A DNA stretch of 64,000 nt from FEN-299 sp963727765 (GTDB taxonomy: Bacteria; Acidobacteriota; Vicinamibacteria; Vicinamibacterales; Fen-181), in the NCBI GenBank assembly GCA_963727765.1, contig CAVSGZ010000013.1, positions 434,001 through 498,000 on the forward strand, in the 5' to 3' direction. Within the stretch, counting starts at the first letter, position 1. Each line of letters opens with the position of its first letter. A model generated the notes under the pieces. The model searched no databases, had not been told where the DNA came from, and saw only the letters and a program-made list of their open reading frames with translations. Of the stretch, positions 49,062 to 58,235 are shown piece after piece. The translations under genes and the position numbers were made by a program.

Positions 49062-51773
49062 CTATTGCTGTCTCTGCCCCGTTCCCGTCCCCGTCCCTGT
49101 CGGCGGCTTCTTCGCTCCCGTCTGCGGCGTCTCGCGCTGCAGCTCGAGCATGTCCACGGTGTCGGCCTTCACGCCTAGCAGGTGCTCGGCGAAGTAGTCG
49201 GCGCGCACCCAGAAGAAGTAGTCGGCCATCGGGCCGTAGCCGTGCCGCTGGCCCGGCAGGATGAAGAGGTCGAACCGCTTGTTCGCCTTGATGAGCGCGT
49301 CGGCCAGGCGCAGCGTGTTCGCCGGGTGCACGTTGTTGTCGATGTCGCCGGTCGCGAGCAGCAGGTGGCCCTTCAGGTTCTTCGCGATGTCCGAGTTCCG
49401 GTCGATCGTGTACTCGAACTTCACCTTGCCGTCCTTGTCGGTCACTTCCTTGACGCCGTGGTGTTTCTCGCTCCACCACCGGTTGTAGATGTTGTTCTCG
49501 TGGTTGCCCGACTCCGACACGGCGACCTTGAAGAAGTCCGGGTAGACCAGCATCGCGGCCGTGGACATGAAGCCGCCGCCCGAGTGGCCCCAGATGCCTA
49601 CCTCGTGGATGTCGATCCACGGATACTTGCGCGCGAGCTGCTCGATAGCCGCCTTCTTGTCGGCCAGGCCGTAGTCGCGCAGGTTCCCATAACCGAAGTT
49701 GTGGTACCACTTCGACCGCTGCGGGTTGCCGCCGCGGTTGCCGACCTCGACGATGATGAAGCCCATGTTGGCGAGGGCGACGTTGGCGTTGCGGGGGGAG
49801 AACGTCTTGGTGACGCTCTCGGTCTGCGGCCCCGGGTAGACGTAGGCGATGATCGGGTACTTCTTGCCCGGATCGAAGTCGAACGGCTTGTACATCACGC
49901 CGTAGAGATCGGTCACCCCGTCGTCCGCTTTGACCTTGAACGGCTCCGGGAACTTGAAGCCGGCGTCGACGAGCGCGCTGACGTCGGTCTGCTCGAGGTC
50001 GGCGACCTTCAGGCCGGCGGCGTCGAACAGCTCGGACTTCGGCGCCGTATCCACGCGCGAGTAGGTGTCGATGAAGTACTTCCCGTTGTCCGACAGGACG
50101 GCGGAGTGCGAGAAGTCGCCAGGGTCGAGCAGCTTGAGGCCGGTGCCGTCGAGGTTCACGCGGTAGAGATGCGTGAAGTACGGGTCCTCGCTCGCCTCGC
50201 GGCCGTTGCCCACGAAGTACATCACCCGCAGCTTCTCGTCCACGTAGTGGATCGGCCCGGCGACGAACTCGCCCGAGTCGATCTGGTTCTTGAGAGTGCC
50301 GCTCGCGTCGAACAGGTAGTAGTGGCCCCAGCCGTCGCGCTCGGACCAGTGGATGAACTCCTGCCCGTTGTTCACCGTCCAGAGCGGCTGCGTGTCGATG
50401 TACGTGTTGAGCCGCTCCTCGATGATCACCTTCACCGCGCCGGTCGTCGCGTTGACCGAGCAGACATCCACGCGGTGCAGGTCGCGGCTCGACCGCCAGA
50501 AGTAGAGCGTGTCGGCGCTGTCGCCGAGCCACTTGGGCTCGGTTTTCTCGGCGGCTCGCTCGCGCGCGGTAGTGACGCCGGTCGCGATTTGCAGGCTCTG
50601 GTCCTTGAAGGCGTCGGCCTTGGCGGTGACGCGCTGCTTGCTTGCGCGGTCGAAGACGAGCAACTCCTCCTGGTCCACGTTTTCTTCGCCGGGCATCGCA
50701 TAGCGGTAAGTCTCGAGCGTCGGCCGCGGCTGTGCCAGCGAGTTGATGACCCACAGGTCGGCCACCTTGCGCTGGTCGGTCCGGGTCATGGCGAAGCGGC
50801 TCGAGTCCTTCGACCAGACGGCCGTGATCGCCGGCACGCGCGGGCCGTCCTTGTGCTTGGTGTCGCCCTTCTGGTCCTTCTTGAGCGTCGTCTTCACCTC
50901 GTCGGTGAGCTGCCTGGCGAAGCTGTAGTGGTCTTCGCCGTCGGTGGTGAGCTGCACCTCCTGGATCTTCGGGTCGCCGAAGTCCTTCTGCGCCAGCTTG
51001 TAGTTCTCCGCGTCCATCATGAAGAGGTTGAAGCCGCGGGCGAAAAGGGCGGTCTTGCCGTCGGGCGACACCTGCGCCCAGCCGGGCTTCTTGGGATCGG
51101 CCTTGAAGTCGGGCAGGAGCGCGATCTTGGTGGTCGCGAGGTCGTACTCGAAGTAGAGCGTCTTGGTGGTCTTCGGCTCTTCCTTCGGTTCGTCCTTCCT
51201 GGCCTCGTCGGTCTTCACGTCCTCTTTCTTGACCTCTTCCTTCTTCTGCTCGTCGGCCTTGACGGTCTTGGAGGTGTCGGCGGCTTTCTTCTCCTCGACC
51301 GGAGGCTTCTCACCGACGATCTTCGCGTCCTTCGGCACTTCGATTTCGAACCGGATTGCGGTGTCGTTCTTCACCCACTTCATCGTCGTCGGCTGGATGG
51401 GCAGGTGCTGGGAGTCGTAGGGGATCCGCGTGATGTTGGTCAGCATCGCCGCCATTTTCGCGTTGTCCCAGAGCGGGGTTTTCGTGCGCTTGACCGGGTC
51501 GACGAGCATGAACTGGCGGCCCTGCGCCGTTTCGAAGGCGTACCAGAAGCGGTCGCTCCCCTCGGCCCAATGCGGGGAGACCGTGGTGTCGAACACGAGC
51601 TTTCCGACCTTCGAGGCCATCCAGCGGGCCGCGAGGTCGTAGTTCGGTTTGGGGGCCACCCGTTCGTCGGTGGCCAACATCCCGGCCGAAAGCGCGAGGA
51701 CGACGAGCGCGAGGGTCAGCAGGAGAACGCGGCGGGACCTCTTCGGAGAGCAGGCCAGGTGACGCAGTCGCAT
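49062..51773 (-). CDS. DPP4-like S9B dipeptidyl peptidase
   Basis: A 903-aa exported peptidase. Residues 1-35 are a signal sequence or anchor. The eight-blade-type DPPIV N-terminal propeller (about 45-640) is followed by the peptidase S9 catalytic domain, with nucleophile GIWGHSGGGF, a catalytic Asp in ATGDIDNNVH and His in GQRHGYGP. It cleaves dipeptides from peptide N-termini. Odd features are a Lys/Glu-rich insert at about 155-204 within the propeller and a TGTGTGTG tail. ATG at 51773 has GGAGGAT 6 nt upstream. Confidence 0.93.
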   Translation of the reverse strand: MRLRHLACSPKRSRRVLLLTLALVVLALSAGMLATDERVAPKPNYDLAARWMASKVGKLVFDTTVSPHWAEGSDRFWYAFETAQGRQFMLVDPVKRTKTPLWDNAKMAAMLTNITRIPYDSQHLPIQPTTMKWVKNDTAIRFEIEVPKDAKIVGEKPPVEEKKAADTSKTVKADEQKKEEVKKEDVKTDEARKDEPKEEPKTTKTLYFEYDLATTKIALLPDFKADPKKPGWAQVSPDGKTALFARGFNLFMMDAENYKLAQKDFGDPKIQEVQLTTDGEDHYSFARQLTDEVKTTLKKDQKGDTKHKDGPRVPAITAVWSKDSSRFAMTRTDQRKVADLWVINSLAQPRPTLETYRYAMPGEENVDQEELLVFDRASKQRVTAKADAFKDQSLQIATGVTTARERAAEKTEPKWLGDSADTLYFWRSSRDLHRVDVCSVNATTGAVKVIIEERLNTYIDTQPLWTVNNGQEFIHWSERDGWGHYYLFDASGTLKNQIDSGEFVAGPIHYVDEKLRVMYFVGNGREASEDPYFTHLYRVNLDGTGLKLLDPGDFSHSAVLSDNGKYFIDTYSRVDTAPKSELFDAAGLKVADLEQTDVSALVDAGFKFPEPFKVKADDGVTDLYGVMYKPFDFDPGKKYPIIAYVYPGPQTESVTKTFSPRNANVALANMGFIIVEVGNRGGNPQRSKWYHNFGYGNLRDYGLADKKAAIEQLARKYPWIDIHEVGIWGHSGGGFMSTAAMLVYPDFFKVAVSESGNHENNIYNRWWSEKHHGVKEVTDKDGKVKFEYTIDRNSDIAKNLKGHLLLATGDIDNNVHPANTLRLADALIKANKRFDLFILPGQRHGYGPMADYFFWVRADYFAEHLLGVKADTVDMLELQRETPQTGAKKPPTGTGTGTGQRQQ

Positions 51774-51862
51774 AGAACGATCCTCCACGGGACGTGACGA
51801 CATGGACCCTGCAGGAACGCAAGGGTGGGGGAGATTGTAGACCGACGGGTTAAAATTCGCCC

Positions 51863-52687
51863 ATGAGACTCGCACTCGTTCAGCAGCGCGCCACTCCGGA
51901 CAAGCAGGCCAACCTCGCCCGCGGGCTCGCCGCGCTCGAGACCGCGGCTGCAGGCGGGGCGAAGCTCGCCTGCTTCGCGGAGCTGGCCTTCGAGCCGTTC
52001 TACCCGCAGCACCCGGCGGGCCCGGACTTCGCAGGGCTGGCCGAGCCGGTGCCGGGACCCGTGACCGAGGCGTTCCAGGAGAGGGCGGCGGAGCTCGAGA
52101 TGGTGGTGGTGCTCAACCTGTTCGAGCGCGACGGGCACCGCACCTTCGACAGCTCGCCGGTGATCGATGCGGACGGCCGGCTGCTCGGCCGCACGCGGAT
52201 GATTCACATCACCGAGTACGCCTGCTTCCACGAGCAGGGCTACTACACGCCGGGCGACACGGGCGCGCCCGTGTACAAGACCGCCGTCGGCCGGATCGGC
52301 GTGGCGATCTGCTACGACCGGCACTTCCCCGAGTACATGCGCGCGCTGGCGCTGGGCGGGGCCGAGCTGGTGGTGGTGCCGCAGGCGGGCGCCGTCGGCG
52401 AGTGGCCGGAGGGGCTCTACCAATCCGAGTTGCAGGTGGCCGCGTTCCAGAACGGGTACTTCACGGCCCTCTGCAACCGGGTGGGCGAGGAGGAGTGCCT
52501 GACGTTTGGCGGCGAGTCGTTCGTCTGCGCGCCCAACGGCGCGGTAATCGCCAGCGCGCCGGCGCTCCAGGAGACGATCCTGTACGCGGACGTCGATCTC
52601 GAGAAGGTCGAGCGGTCGTACGCCCGGCGGCTGTTCATGAAGCACCGGAGGCCGGAGCTCTACGGGACGTGGCTCGCTCGTCGGTAG
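51863..52687 (+). CDS. carbon-nitrogen hydrolase family protein (nitrilase superfamily)
   Basis: A 274-aa cytoplasmic protein most like amidases such as N-carbamoylputrescine amidase. Glu40 (FAELAF) and nucleophile Cys150 (ICYDRHFPEYMR) of the Glu-Lys-Cys set are present. The Lys position, from spacing to both (73 and 37 residues as in AguB), is Met113 in RTRMIHITEY. The rest (FHEQGYYTPGDTG, VVPQAGAVGEWPEGLY, FAGES-type FGGESFV) fits the family. The substrate is unknown and activity may differ. ATG at 51863; divergent from the DPP4-like gene. Confidence 0.88.
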   Translation: MRLALVQQRATPDKQANLARGLAALETAAAGGAKLACFAELAFEPFYPQHPAGPDFAGLAEPVPGPVTEAFQERAAELEMVVVLNLFERDGHRTFDSSPVIDADGRLLGRTRMIHITEYACFHEQGYYTPGDTGAPVYKTAVGRIGVAICYDRHFPEYMRALALGGAELVVVPQAGAVGEWPEGLYQSELQVAAFQNGYFTALCNRVGEEECLTFGGESFVCAPNGAVIASAPALQETILYADVDLEKVERSYARRLFMKHRRPELYGTWLARR

Positions 52688-52708
52688 GGGTTCTACGTAC
52701 AGGCGGCG

Positions 52709-54130
52709 TTACAGCTGTCTGAGCGCGTCGATCGTGCGGTCGATGACCTGCACCGGGAAGATGCCGCCCGCCTCGAATGTCGCCCGGTGCTCTGCGAGCC
52801 GGTCGGCCACTTCCTGGAAGCTTCTCGGGACCGGCTCCGCAATCGATCCCTTCTTGGTCAGCGCCCAGGTGTGTTCGAGCAGGTCGTCGATCTTCTCGAC
52901 CGACTTCCCCGCCACCATCGTCTGCGCGATGCCGGCCAGAAGGAGATGCGGGTGCGCCGATCCGTCCGGGAGGCGGAACTCGACGGTCTCGGGGCTGACC
53001 GACTGCCCGTTGTCGTCGGTCGCGACGACGGGCAGCCTGATGAGCGCGCGGCGGTTGTAGTGGCCCCACGTCACCGTGCTCGGCGCCTCCTTGGCCTGCA
53101 GCAGCCTGACAAACGAGTTGGTCGCCCTGTTGCCGAACGCCATCAGAGCGCCGGCGTGCTGCGCGAGCCCCGCGATGAGCCAGCGCGAGACGCCGTCGAG
53201 CTTGAGGTCCGGCGTGCTGTGCTTCTGGTGCACGCCGCCGATGACCGGAGAGAGATGGAAGTGCAGGCCGCTGCCCGCGTGGCCTTTCCTCAAGATCGGG
53301 TCGAAGCTGCACCGCCAGCCCGCCTTGTGCGCCAGGTTGCGCACCAGCCACTGGGCGACGAGCACCGAGTCGGCCGCCTGTGGCAGCGGCTGCAGCGCCA
53401 GCTCGATCTCGTGCTGCTCCCAGATCCTCGCGTCCACCTCGTCGGGCTGGATGTAGCCAACCTCGCTGTGGCCGTACTTCACCGGGATGCCGATCTCCGA
53501 CAGCATCACCATCGCGCGCCGCCGCAGCGGCTCGCCGAAGACGAACGGCGAGCTGGCGTGGTAGCCGCGTTCGGTGGCACCGTAGATGTCGGTCTCGTCG
53601 GGCCGTTTGCCCAGGAAGAACTCGAGCTCGCCCAGCGCCTGCAGCTCCACGCCGAGCTCGGCCTGAAGGCGCGCGAACGCCCGGCGGATGATCGTGTCGG
53701 GTGACTCCGGCAGCGGCGCCCCGTCGCGGCCGTAATGCGCGCAGAACACCACCAGCGTGGGATACGACGCGAATGGATCGACGAAGGCGGTCGACAGGCG
53801 CGGGCGCAGCACCACGTCGGAGGCGGTCACCGGGATGCCCATCGCCCCGAACAGGCTCGAGCCGTCCGCGCGCTCGCCGAACGAGAGTACGTCGCGAAGG
53901 TGGACCTGGTCGCGCGGCACGAAGTCGAGCGTCTTCAGCCAGCCGTCGCCGCCCACGTGCATCAGGCTCACCAGCCGGATGCCCAGCCGGCCGACGATCC
54001 CGACCAGGTCGTCCACCGTCCACTCCTCGGACGACTTGCCGATGATGCGGGCGAGGCGGCAGGCGGGCCAGAGTCGCAGATCTTCCTGCGCGCCGTTGAG
54101 TGAAGAGACGGTTGGCGTCTGGTCGGACAT
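52709..54130 (-). CDS. glutamine synthetase family protein (GSI-like)
   Basis: A 473-aa enzyme of the glutamine synthetase fold. Active-site blocks are GELEFFLG, the Glu/His strand KYGHSEVGYIQP, GSGLHFHLSP (ATP/ammonia site), NRATNSFVRL with GHYNRRALIRLP, and VEFRLPDGSAHPHLLL (metal Glu and Arg). The C-terminal adenylylation Tyr motif (NLYxLP) of enteric GSI is not evident, so it is probably not controlled that way. It could make glutamine or act on another amine (gamma-glutamyl ligase). ATG at 54130 is preferred. Convergent with the C-N hydrolase gene. Confidence 0.85.
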   Translation of the reverse strand: MSDQTPTVSSLNGAQEDLRLWPACRLARIIGKSSEEWTVDDLVGIVGRLGIRLVSLMHVGGDGWLKTLDFVPRDQVHLRDVLSFGERADGSSLFGAMGIPVTASDVVLRPRLSTAFVDPFASYPTLVVFCAHYGRDGAPLPESPDTIIRRAFARLQAELGVELQALGELEFFLGKRPDETDIYGATERGYHASSPFVFGEPLRRRAMVMLSEIGIPVKYGHSEVGYIQPDEVDARIWEQHEIELALQPLPQAADSVLVAQWLVRNLAHKAGWRCSFDPILRKGHAGSGLHFHLSPVIGGVHQKHSTPDLKLDGVSRWLIAGLAQHAGALMAFGNRATNSFVRLLQAKEAPSTVTWGHYNRRALIRLPVVATDDNGQSVSPETVEFRLPDGSAHPHLLLAGIAQTMVAGKSVEKIDDLLEHTWALTKKGSIAEPVPRSFQEVADRLAEHRATFEAGGIFPVQVIDRTIDALRQL

Positions 54131-54214
54131 AACGGACAGATCTCCAAGGGGCTCAGGAATCAAGGCTTCGGGCCGTGTTACGCTGCCCGATCCGTCGTCC
54201 CTCGCCCCTCGTCC

Positions 54215-57200
54215 CTACTTCTCGCGAATCACGATCGGATCGATCTTCTTCTTCGCCAGCTCCGCGTTGAGCGGCGCCAGGTCTTTCGTCTTCGCGGCCT
54301 GGAACGTCGTGACCGCGGCGTCGAGCTCCGCGGCCAGCGTGGCCATTCTATCAATCTGCGATTTCGTCGGCCGGCCGTCGAAGCCGTTCACGTTCCCGTA
54401 GAGGGTACCAAGTTCCTCGCGGAGTCGCTCGTCTCCAGAGATGCCCTCACCCCGGCTCGTGGCCACGAGCGAGGTCCGCTGCTTCTCCATCGCCGCCGAG
54501 AACGCCTCCAGGCGCTTGCGCAGCGGGTCCGCCGCCGGCAGCTTCATCGCCCGCGCCGCCGCCTGGTCGCGCGCGTTTGCGATCCCCTCGATGAGGTCGG
54601 TCGACTTCTCGACGAGCACGAACAGCTTGTCCACCACCTCGCGCTGCGCGCGCCGATCCTCGGCCGTCGCCTTCGACCGCGGATCTGGCACGAGCGTGAC
54701 GGTCGTGGTGTAGGTGTCCGAACCCTTGATCATCTTCACCGTGTAGCTGCCCTCGAGCGCACGGGGCCCCATGAAGGCGCCCAGGTTGGGAATGATCCCG
54801 GCGCCCGCCGCGAACCGCGGCGCGTCGGACCGCATCGTCCACTCCACGCGGTTGATCCCCTTCCGCTTCCCCCCGTTGATCGACGCCACCCGCTTGCCGG
54901 CCGAATCGTAGATCTCCAGTTTCAAGTCGCCGAACATGTGGCGCTTCTTGAGGTAGTAGGTGATCACTGCCGAATCCGCCGGGCTGTGCCCGACGAACTC
55001 GCCGTCGCCGCCAAACCCGAAGTCGGAAACGCCGTTGACCATCCACTGCGGCCGGCCGTCGAGGAAGGCCACGTCGGACTCGAGCACCGCGGGCGTCAGC
55101 TTGCGCAGCGGCGTGATGTCGTCGATGACGTACAGCGCCCGGCCGTGCGTGGCCAGGACGACGTCGTTGTCGCGCGGGTGGATGGCGATATCTCGCACAG
55201 CCACGTTCGGCAGGCCCGACGTGTAGTGCGCCCACGCCTTCCCGCCGTCGAGCGAGATGAACAGGCCGAACTCGGTGCCGGCGAAGAGCAGGTCGCGGTT
55301 GACCAGGTCCTCCTTCACGACGTGCGCGTAGCCGGTCACGTCGGAGGTGGCCAGGTTCTGCCAGGTCCTGCCGAAGTCGGTGGTGCGGAACACGTACGGC
55401 TTCATGTCGCCGGTCATGTGGCCGTCGAGCGTGACGTAGGCCGTCGCCTCGTCGAAGTGGCTCGGCTCGACCGACGTCACCCACGTGGACTTGGGCACGC
55501 CGGGCAGGTTCCCTGCCACGTTGGTCCACGTTTTGCCGCCGTCGCGCGTCACCTGCAGGTTCCCCTCGTCGGTCCCGACCCAGACGACGTTGCCGTTCTT
55601 CGGCGATTCGCCGATCGCGAAGATCGTGCAGTGGTTCTCGGCGGTGGAGTTGTCGGGGGTCAGGCCGCCCGATTCCGACTGCCGCTGCTTGGACGGGTCG
55701 TTGGTCGTCAGGTCGGGGGAGATCCGCTCCCACGACTCGCCCTGGTCCCGCGAGCGGAAGAGGAACTGCGCGCCGTAGTAGATCGTCCCGGGGCGCGTCG
55801 GGCTCATGTGGATCGGCGTGTTCCAGTTGAAGCGATACCTCGGCTCCCCCTTCTGGGGCGACGGTGCGATGTCCTTGCTCTCGAGCGTCGACCGCCGCAC
55901 GCGGAAGAGGTTCCCGCCCTGGATCTCGTCGTAGATGATGTCGGGGTCGTTCGGATCGGGGAACGCCCAGAACCCGTCGCCGCCCGACAGCGACTGCCAC
56001 AGCCGGTTCGGAATCCCGCCCGATCGTCGCGACGGCCCGAACCAGGAGCTGTTGTCCTGCAGGCCGCCGTACACGCCAAACGGCCAGTCCATGTCGGCGC
56101 TGACGTGGTAGAACTGCCCCACCGGCAGGCTGGCGACGAAGCGCCACCCGGCGCCGCGGTCGAGCGAGATGTAAACGCCGCCGTCGGTGCCGATGACGAG
56201 CTGCTCGGCGTTCTTCGGGTTCACCCAGATGTCGTGCACGTCGCTGTGGTAGCTCGAGCCGTAGATGTTCAGGCTGCCGAGGCCGCTGAACGTCCTGCCC
56301 CCGTCGTTGCTGACGGCGGCGATGGTGCCCATCTTGTAGATCCGGTCGGGGTTCGACGGGTCGACGAGCATCCGCGAAAAGTAGAACGGGCGGTTGTTCA
56401 CGAGGCTCGACGAATTCACCTCCGTCCATGACTCACCGCGGTCGTCGGACTTATAGAGCGCCGTCTTCTTGGCTTCCACCGTCGCGTAGACGAGGCCCGG
56501 CTTCGAGGGGGCGACGGCCAGCGCGATGCGGCCGAGGTCGCCTTCGGGCAGCCCCTTTCGGACCTGCTGCCAGGTCAGGCCGCCGTCGGTCGAGCGGTAG
56601 AGTCCGCTCTTCGGGCCGCCGGAGGTGAAGAAGGACGGCGTCCGCCTGAACTGCCACATCCCGGCGTAGACCACGTTCGGCGTGCCGGGGTCCATGGCCA
56701 GGTCGCCGCACCCGGTGTCGGGCGCGACGTAGAGCACCTTGTCCCAGCTCTTGCCGCCGTCCTTGGTCCGGTAGACGCCGCGGTCGACGCTGTCGTCGAA
56801 GAGGTGCCCGGTGGCGCAAACCAGCACCGTGTTGCTGTCCTTCGGGTCGACGAGGATGCGAGCGATCCGCTCGGTCGCGTCAAGGCCGAGTTTCGTCCAG
56901 TTGTCGCCGCCGTCGGTCGATCGGTAGACGCCGTCGCCGACCGACACGCTGTTGCGCGCCCAGGTCTCGCCCGTGCCTACCCAGATCGTGGACGGCTTCC
57001 CCGGCTCCACCGTCACCGCGCCGATCGACTGGTTGTACTTGTCGAAGATCGGCTTGAAGGTGAGCCCGCCGTCGACCGACTTCCACAGCCCGCCGCCGGC
57101 CGCGCCAGCGTAGATGGTCAGTCGATCGCCGACGACGGCGTCGATTGCCGAAATCCGCCCGCTCATCGAGGCCGGACCGATCGGCCGCGCCTCGAGGCCG

Positions 57201-57373
57201 CCGAACGTGTCCGTGTCGAACCTGACGCCCTGCGAGAAGGCCGGCGCGGCGCACACCAGCGCGGCCGCCACCAGCGCGACGATTCCCCATCGCGGCTGCC
57301 GCGATGGGGGCCCCACGATTCCCCGTCGCGGCTGCCGCGATGGGGGCCCCGTGGCAATCTGGACTCGCTTCAT
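54215..57373 (-). CDS. secreted Asp-box (BNR/sortilin-like) beta-propeller protein
   Basis: A 1052-aa paralogue-type partner of the protein at 17837-20578. About eleven Asp-boxes (SVDGGLTFK, STDGGDNWT, TKDGGKSWD, TTDFGRTWQ and others) spread over residues 90-730 form a propeller, followed by a beta domain and a C-terminal helical region (about 900-1050). The signal peptide core is ALVAAALVCAAPAFSQG; its positive n-region is extended by two in-frame 36-nt palindromic repeats. ATG at 57373 has AGGAG 8 nt upstream, 10 nt after the LolA-like gene. It probably binds extracellular glycan or peptide. Confidence 0.85.
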   Translation of the reverse strand: MKRVQIATGPPSRQPRRGIVGPPSRQPRWGIVALVAAALVCAAPAFSQGVRFDTDTFGGLEARPIGPASMSGRISAIDAVVGDRLTIYAGAAGGGLWKSVDGGLTFKPIFDKYNQSIGAVTVEPGKPSTIWVGTGETWARNSVSVGDGVYRSTDGGDNWTKLGLDATERIARILVDPKDSNTVLVCATGHLFDDSVDRGVYRTKDGGKSWDKVLYVAPDTGCGDLAMDPGTPNVVYAGMWQFRRTPSFFTSGGPKSGLYRSTDGGLTWQQVRKGLPEGDLGRIALAVAPSKPGLVYATVEAKKTALYKSDDRGESWTEVNSSSLVNNRPFYFSRMLVDPSNPDRIYKMGTIAAVSNDGGRTFSGLGSLNIYGSSYHSDVHDIWVNPKNAEQLVIGTDGGVYISLDRGAGWRFVASLPVGQFYHVSADMDWPFGVYGGLQDNSSWFGPSRRSGGIPNRLWQSLSGGDGFWAFPDPNDPDIIYDEIQGGNLFRVRRSTLESKDIAPSPQKGEPRYRFNWNTPIHMSPTRPGTIYYGAQFLFRSRDQGESWERISPDLTTNDPSKQRQSESGGLTPDNSTAENHCTIFAIGESPKNGNVVWVGTDEGNLQVTRDGGKTWTNVAGNLPGVPKSTWVTSVEPSHFDEATAYVTLDGHMTGDMKPYVFRTTDFGRTWQNLATSDVTGYAHVVKEDLVNRDLLFAGTEFGLFISLDGGKAWAHYTSGLPNVAVRDIAIHPRDNDVVLATHGRALYVIDDITPLRKLTPAVLESDVAFLDGRPQWMVNGVSDFGFGGDGEFVGHSPADSAVITYYLKKRHMFGDLKLEIYDSAGKRVASINGGKRKGINRVEWTMRSDAPRFAAGAGIIPNLGAFMGPRALEGSYTVKMIKGSDTYTTTVTLVPDPRSKATAEDRRAQREVVDKLFVLVEKSTDLIEGIANARDQAAARAMKLPAADPLRKRLEAFSAAMEKQRTSLVATSRGEGISGDERLREELGTLYGNVNGFDGRPTKSQIDRMATLAAELDAAVTTFQAAKTKDLAPLNAELAKKKIDPIVIREK
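57281..57352. repeat. tandem palindrome inside a signal-peptide coding region
   Basis: Two 36-bp units (57281-57316 and 57317-57352). In the first, 57285-57309 is a perfect 12+1+12 palindrome (ccccatcgcggc/gccgcgatgggg); the second has one mismatch. Each ends with ggggcccc. Being 36 bp each, they keep the reading frame and add GPPSRQPRRGIV and GPPSRQPRW to the protein N-terminus. Confidence 0.9.
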
Positions 57374-57383
57374 GGCCTGGCTC

Positions 57384-58115
57384 CTATTTCACCACCGGCA
57401 TCTTGAACGGCGCGTCGTCGATCGGGACGTTGAGCTCGATCTTGTCGACCGTCATCTTCATCTTCTGCGGACTGCCCTTCTGGCCCGACTCGACGGCGAA
57501 CGGGAACATCAGCCCGCCAACTTCCTTGTAATCGCCGATGGTCGTCTCGCTCTCGACGTCGGTGCCGCGGACCGTCGACTTTTCTTCAACGCGGACCTCG
57601 AGATACGAATCCGCATCGAGGTAGATAAAGCGGAGATCGCCGGTCTTGAGCGTCACCTTGAGCTTGTAGGCGTCGCTCCCCTCGACCTTCTCCTTGCCGA
57701 TCAGTTCGACCGTGTTTCCCTTCGCCTTGTAATCGACGAGCGGGCCGTCGAAGTCGGCCTGCTCCTCGACCTGCTTCATCGCGTCCTCGGGGAGCGGCTC
57801 CGGGTCTTTTCGGCCCTGGAACGGCATGAGCTGCCAGCCCGTCTTGCCGTCGTAGGCCTGGATGCCGGTCATTCCCTGGAGGGTGAATTCCATGCGGAAC
57901 ATATTGGGCCGCTTCTGCTCGAGCACCAACGGCGCTTCCATCCCCGGGCCGACGGTCATCGTTCCCGTCATCCGGACGGTCTGTACCGCCTTGAGCTTGT
58001 CGAGGCCGCCTCTGGCCTTGTAGTTCTTGGCGAGCACCTCGTCGAGCGTCTGCGCCGAAGCCGGGACGGCCACCAGGGCGGCGAGGGCGAACCCTGCCAG
58101 GATCTTGCGGAACAT
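57384..58115 (-). CDS. outer-membrane lipoprotein-sorting (LolA-like) protein
   Basis: A 243-aa exported protein. Signal peptide about 1-21 (ending VPASAQ), then a LolA/LolB-like half-barrel: YKARGGLDKLKAVQTVRMTG, KRPNMFRMEF, QAYDGKTGWQL and a long set of strands. It resembles acidobacterial LolA-like proteins linked to envelope or secreted-protein loci and might carry a lipid or lipoprotein. ATG at 58115 with AGGAGG 8 nt upstream is a strong start. It leads a two-gene operon with the Asp-box protein downstream. Confidence 0.85.
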   Translation of the reverse strand: MFRKILAGFALAALVAVPASAQTLDEVLAKNYKARGGLDKLKAVQTVRMTGTMTVGPGMEAPLVLEQKRPNMFRMEFTLQGMTGIQAYDGKTGWQLMPFQGRKDPEPLPEDAMKQVEEQADFDGPLVDYKAKGNTVELIGKEKVEGSDAYKLKVTLKTGDLRFIYLDADSYLEVRVEEKSTVRGTDVESETTIGDYKEVGGLMFPFAVESGQKGSPQKMKMTVDKIELNVPIDDAPFKMPVVK

Positions 58116-58202
58116 GAATCGACCTCCTTCTGTGAAGCGGGACACGTCTTTTGAGTCTAACTCTTTGTAGGACGTGCGGGGCGGCCGGAAGTTCCCGGGG
58201 GC

Positions 58203-58235
58203 AAGGGCTCAGGACTCAAGGCTCAGGGCTCAGGG
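58203..58235. repeat. ctcaaggctcaggg short repeat
   Basis: Degenerate repeat (aagggctcaggactcaaggc, tcagggctcaggga) overlapping the end of the small lipoprotein frame; related to blocks at 6392 and 46740. Confidence 0.5.
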
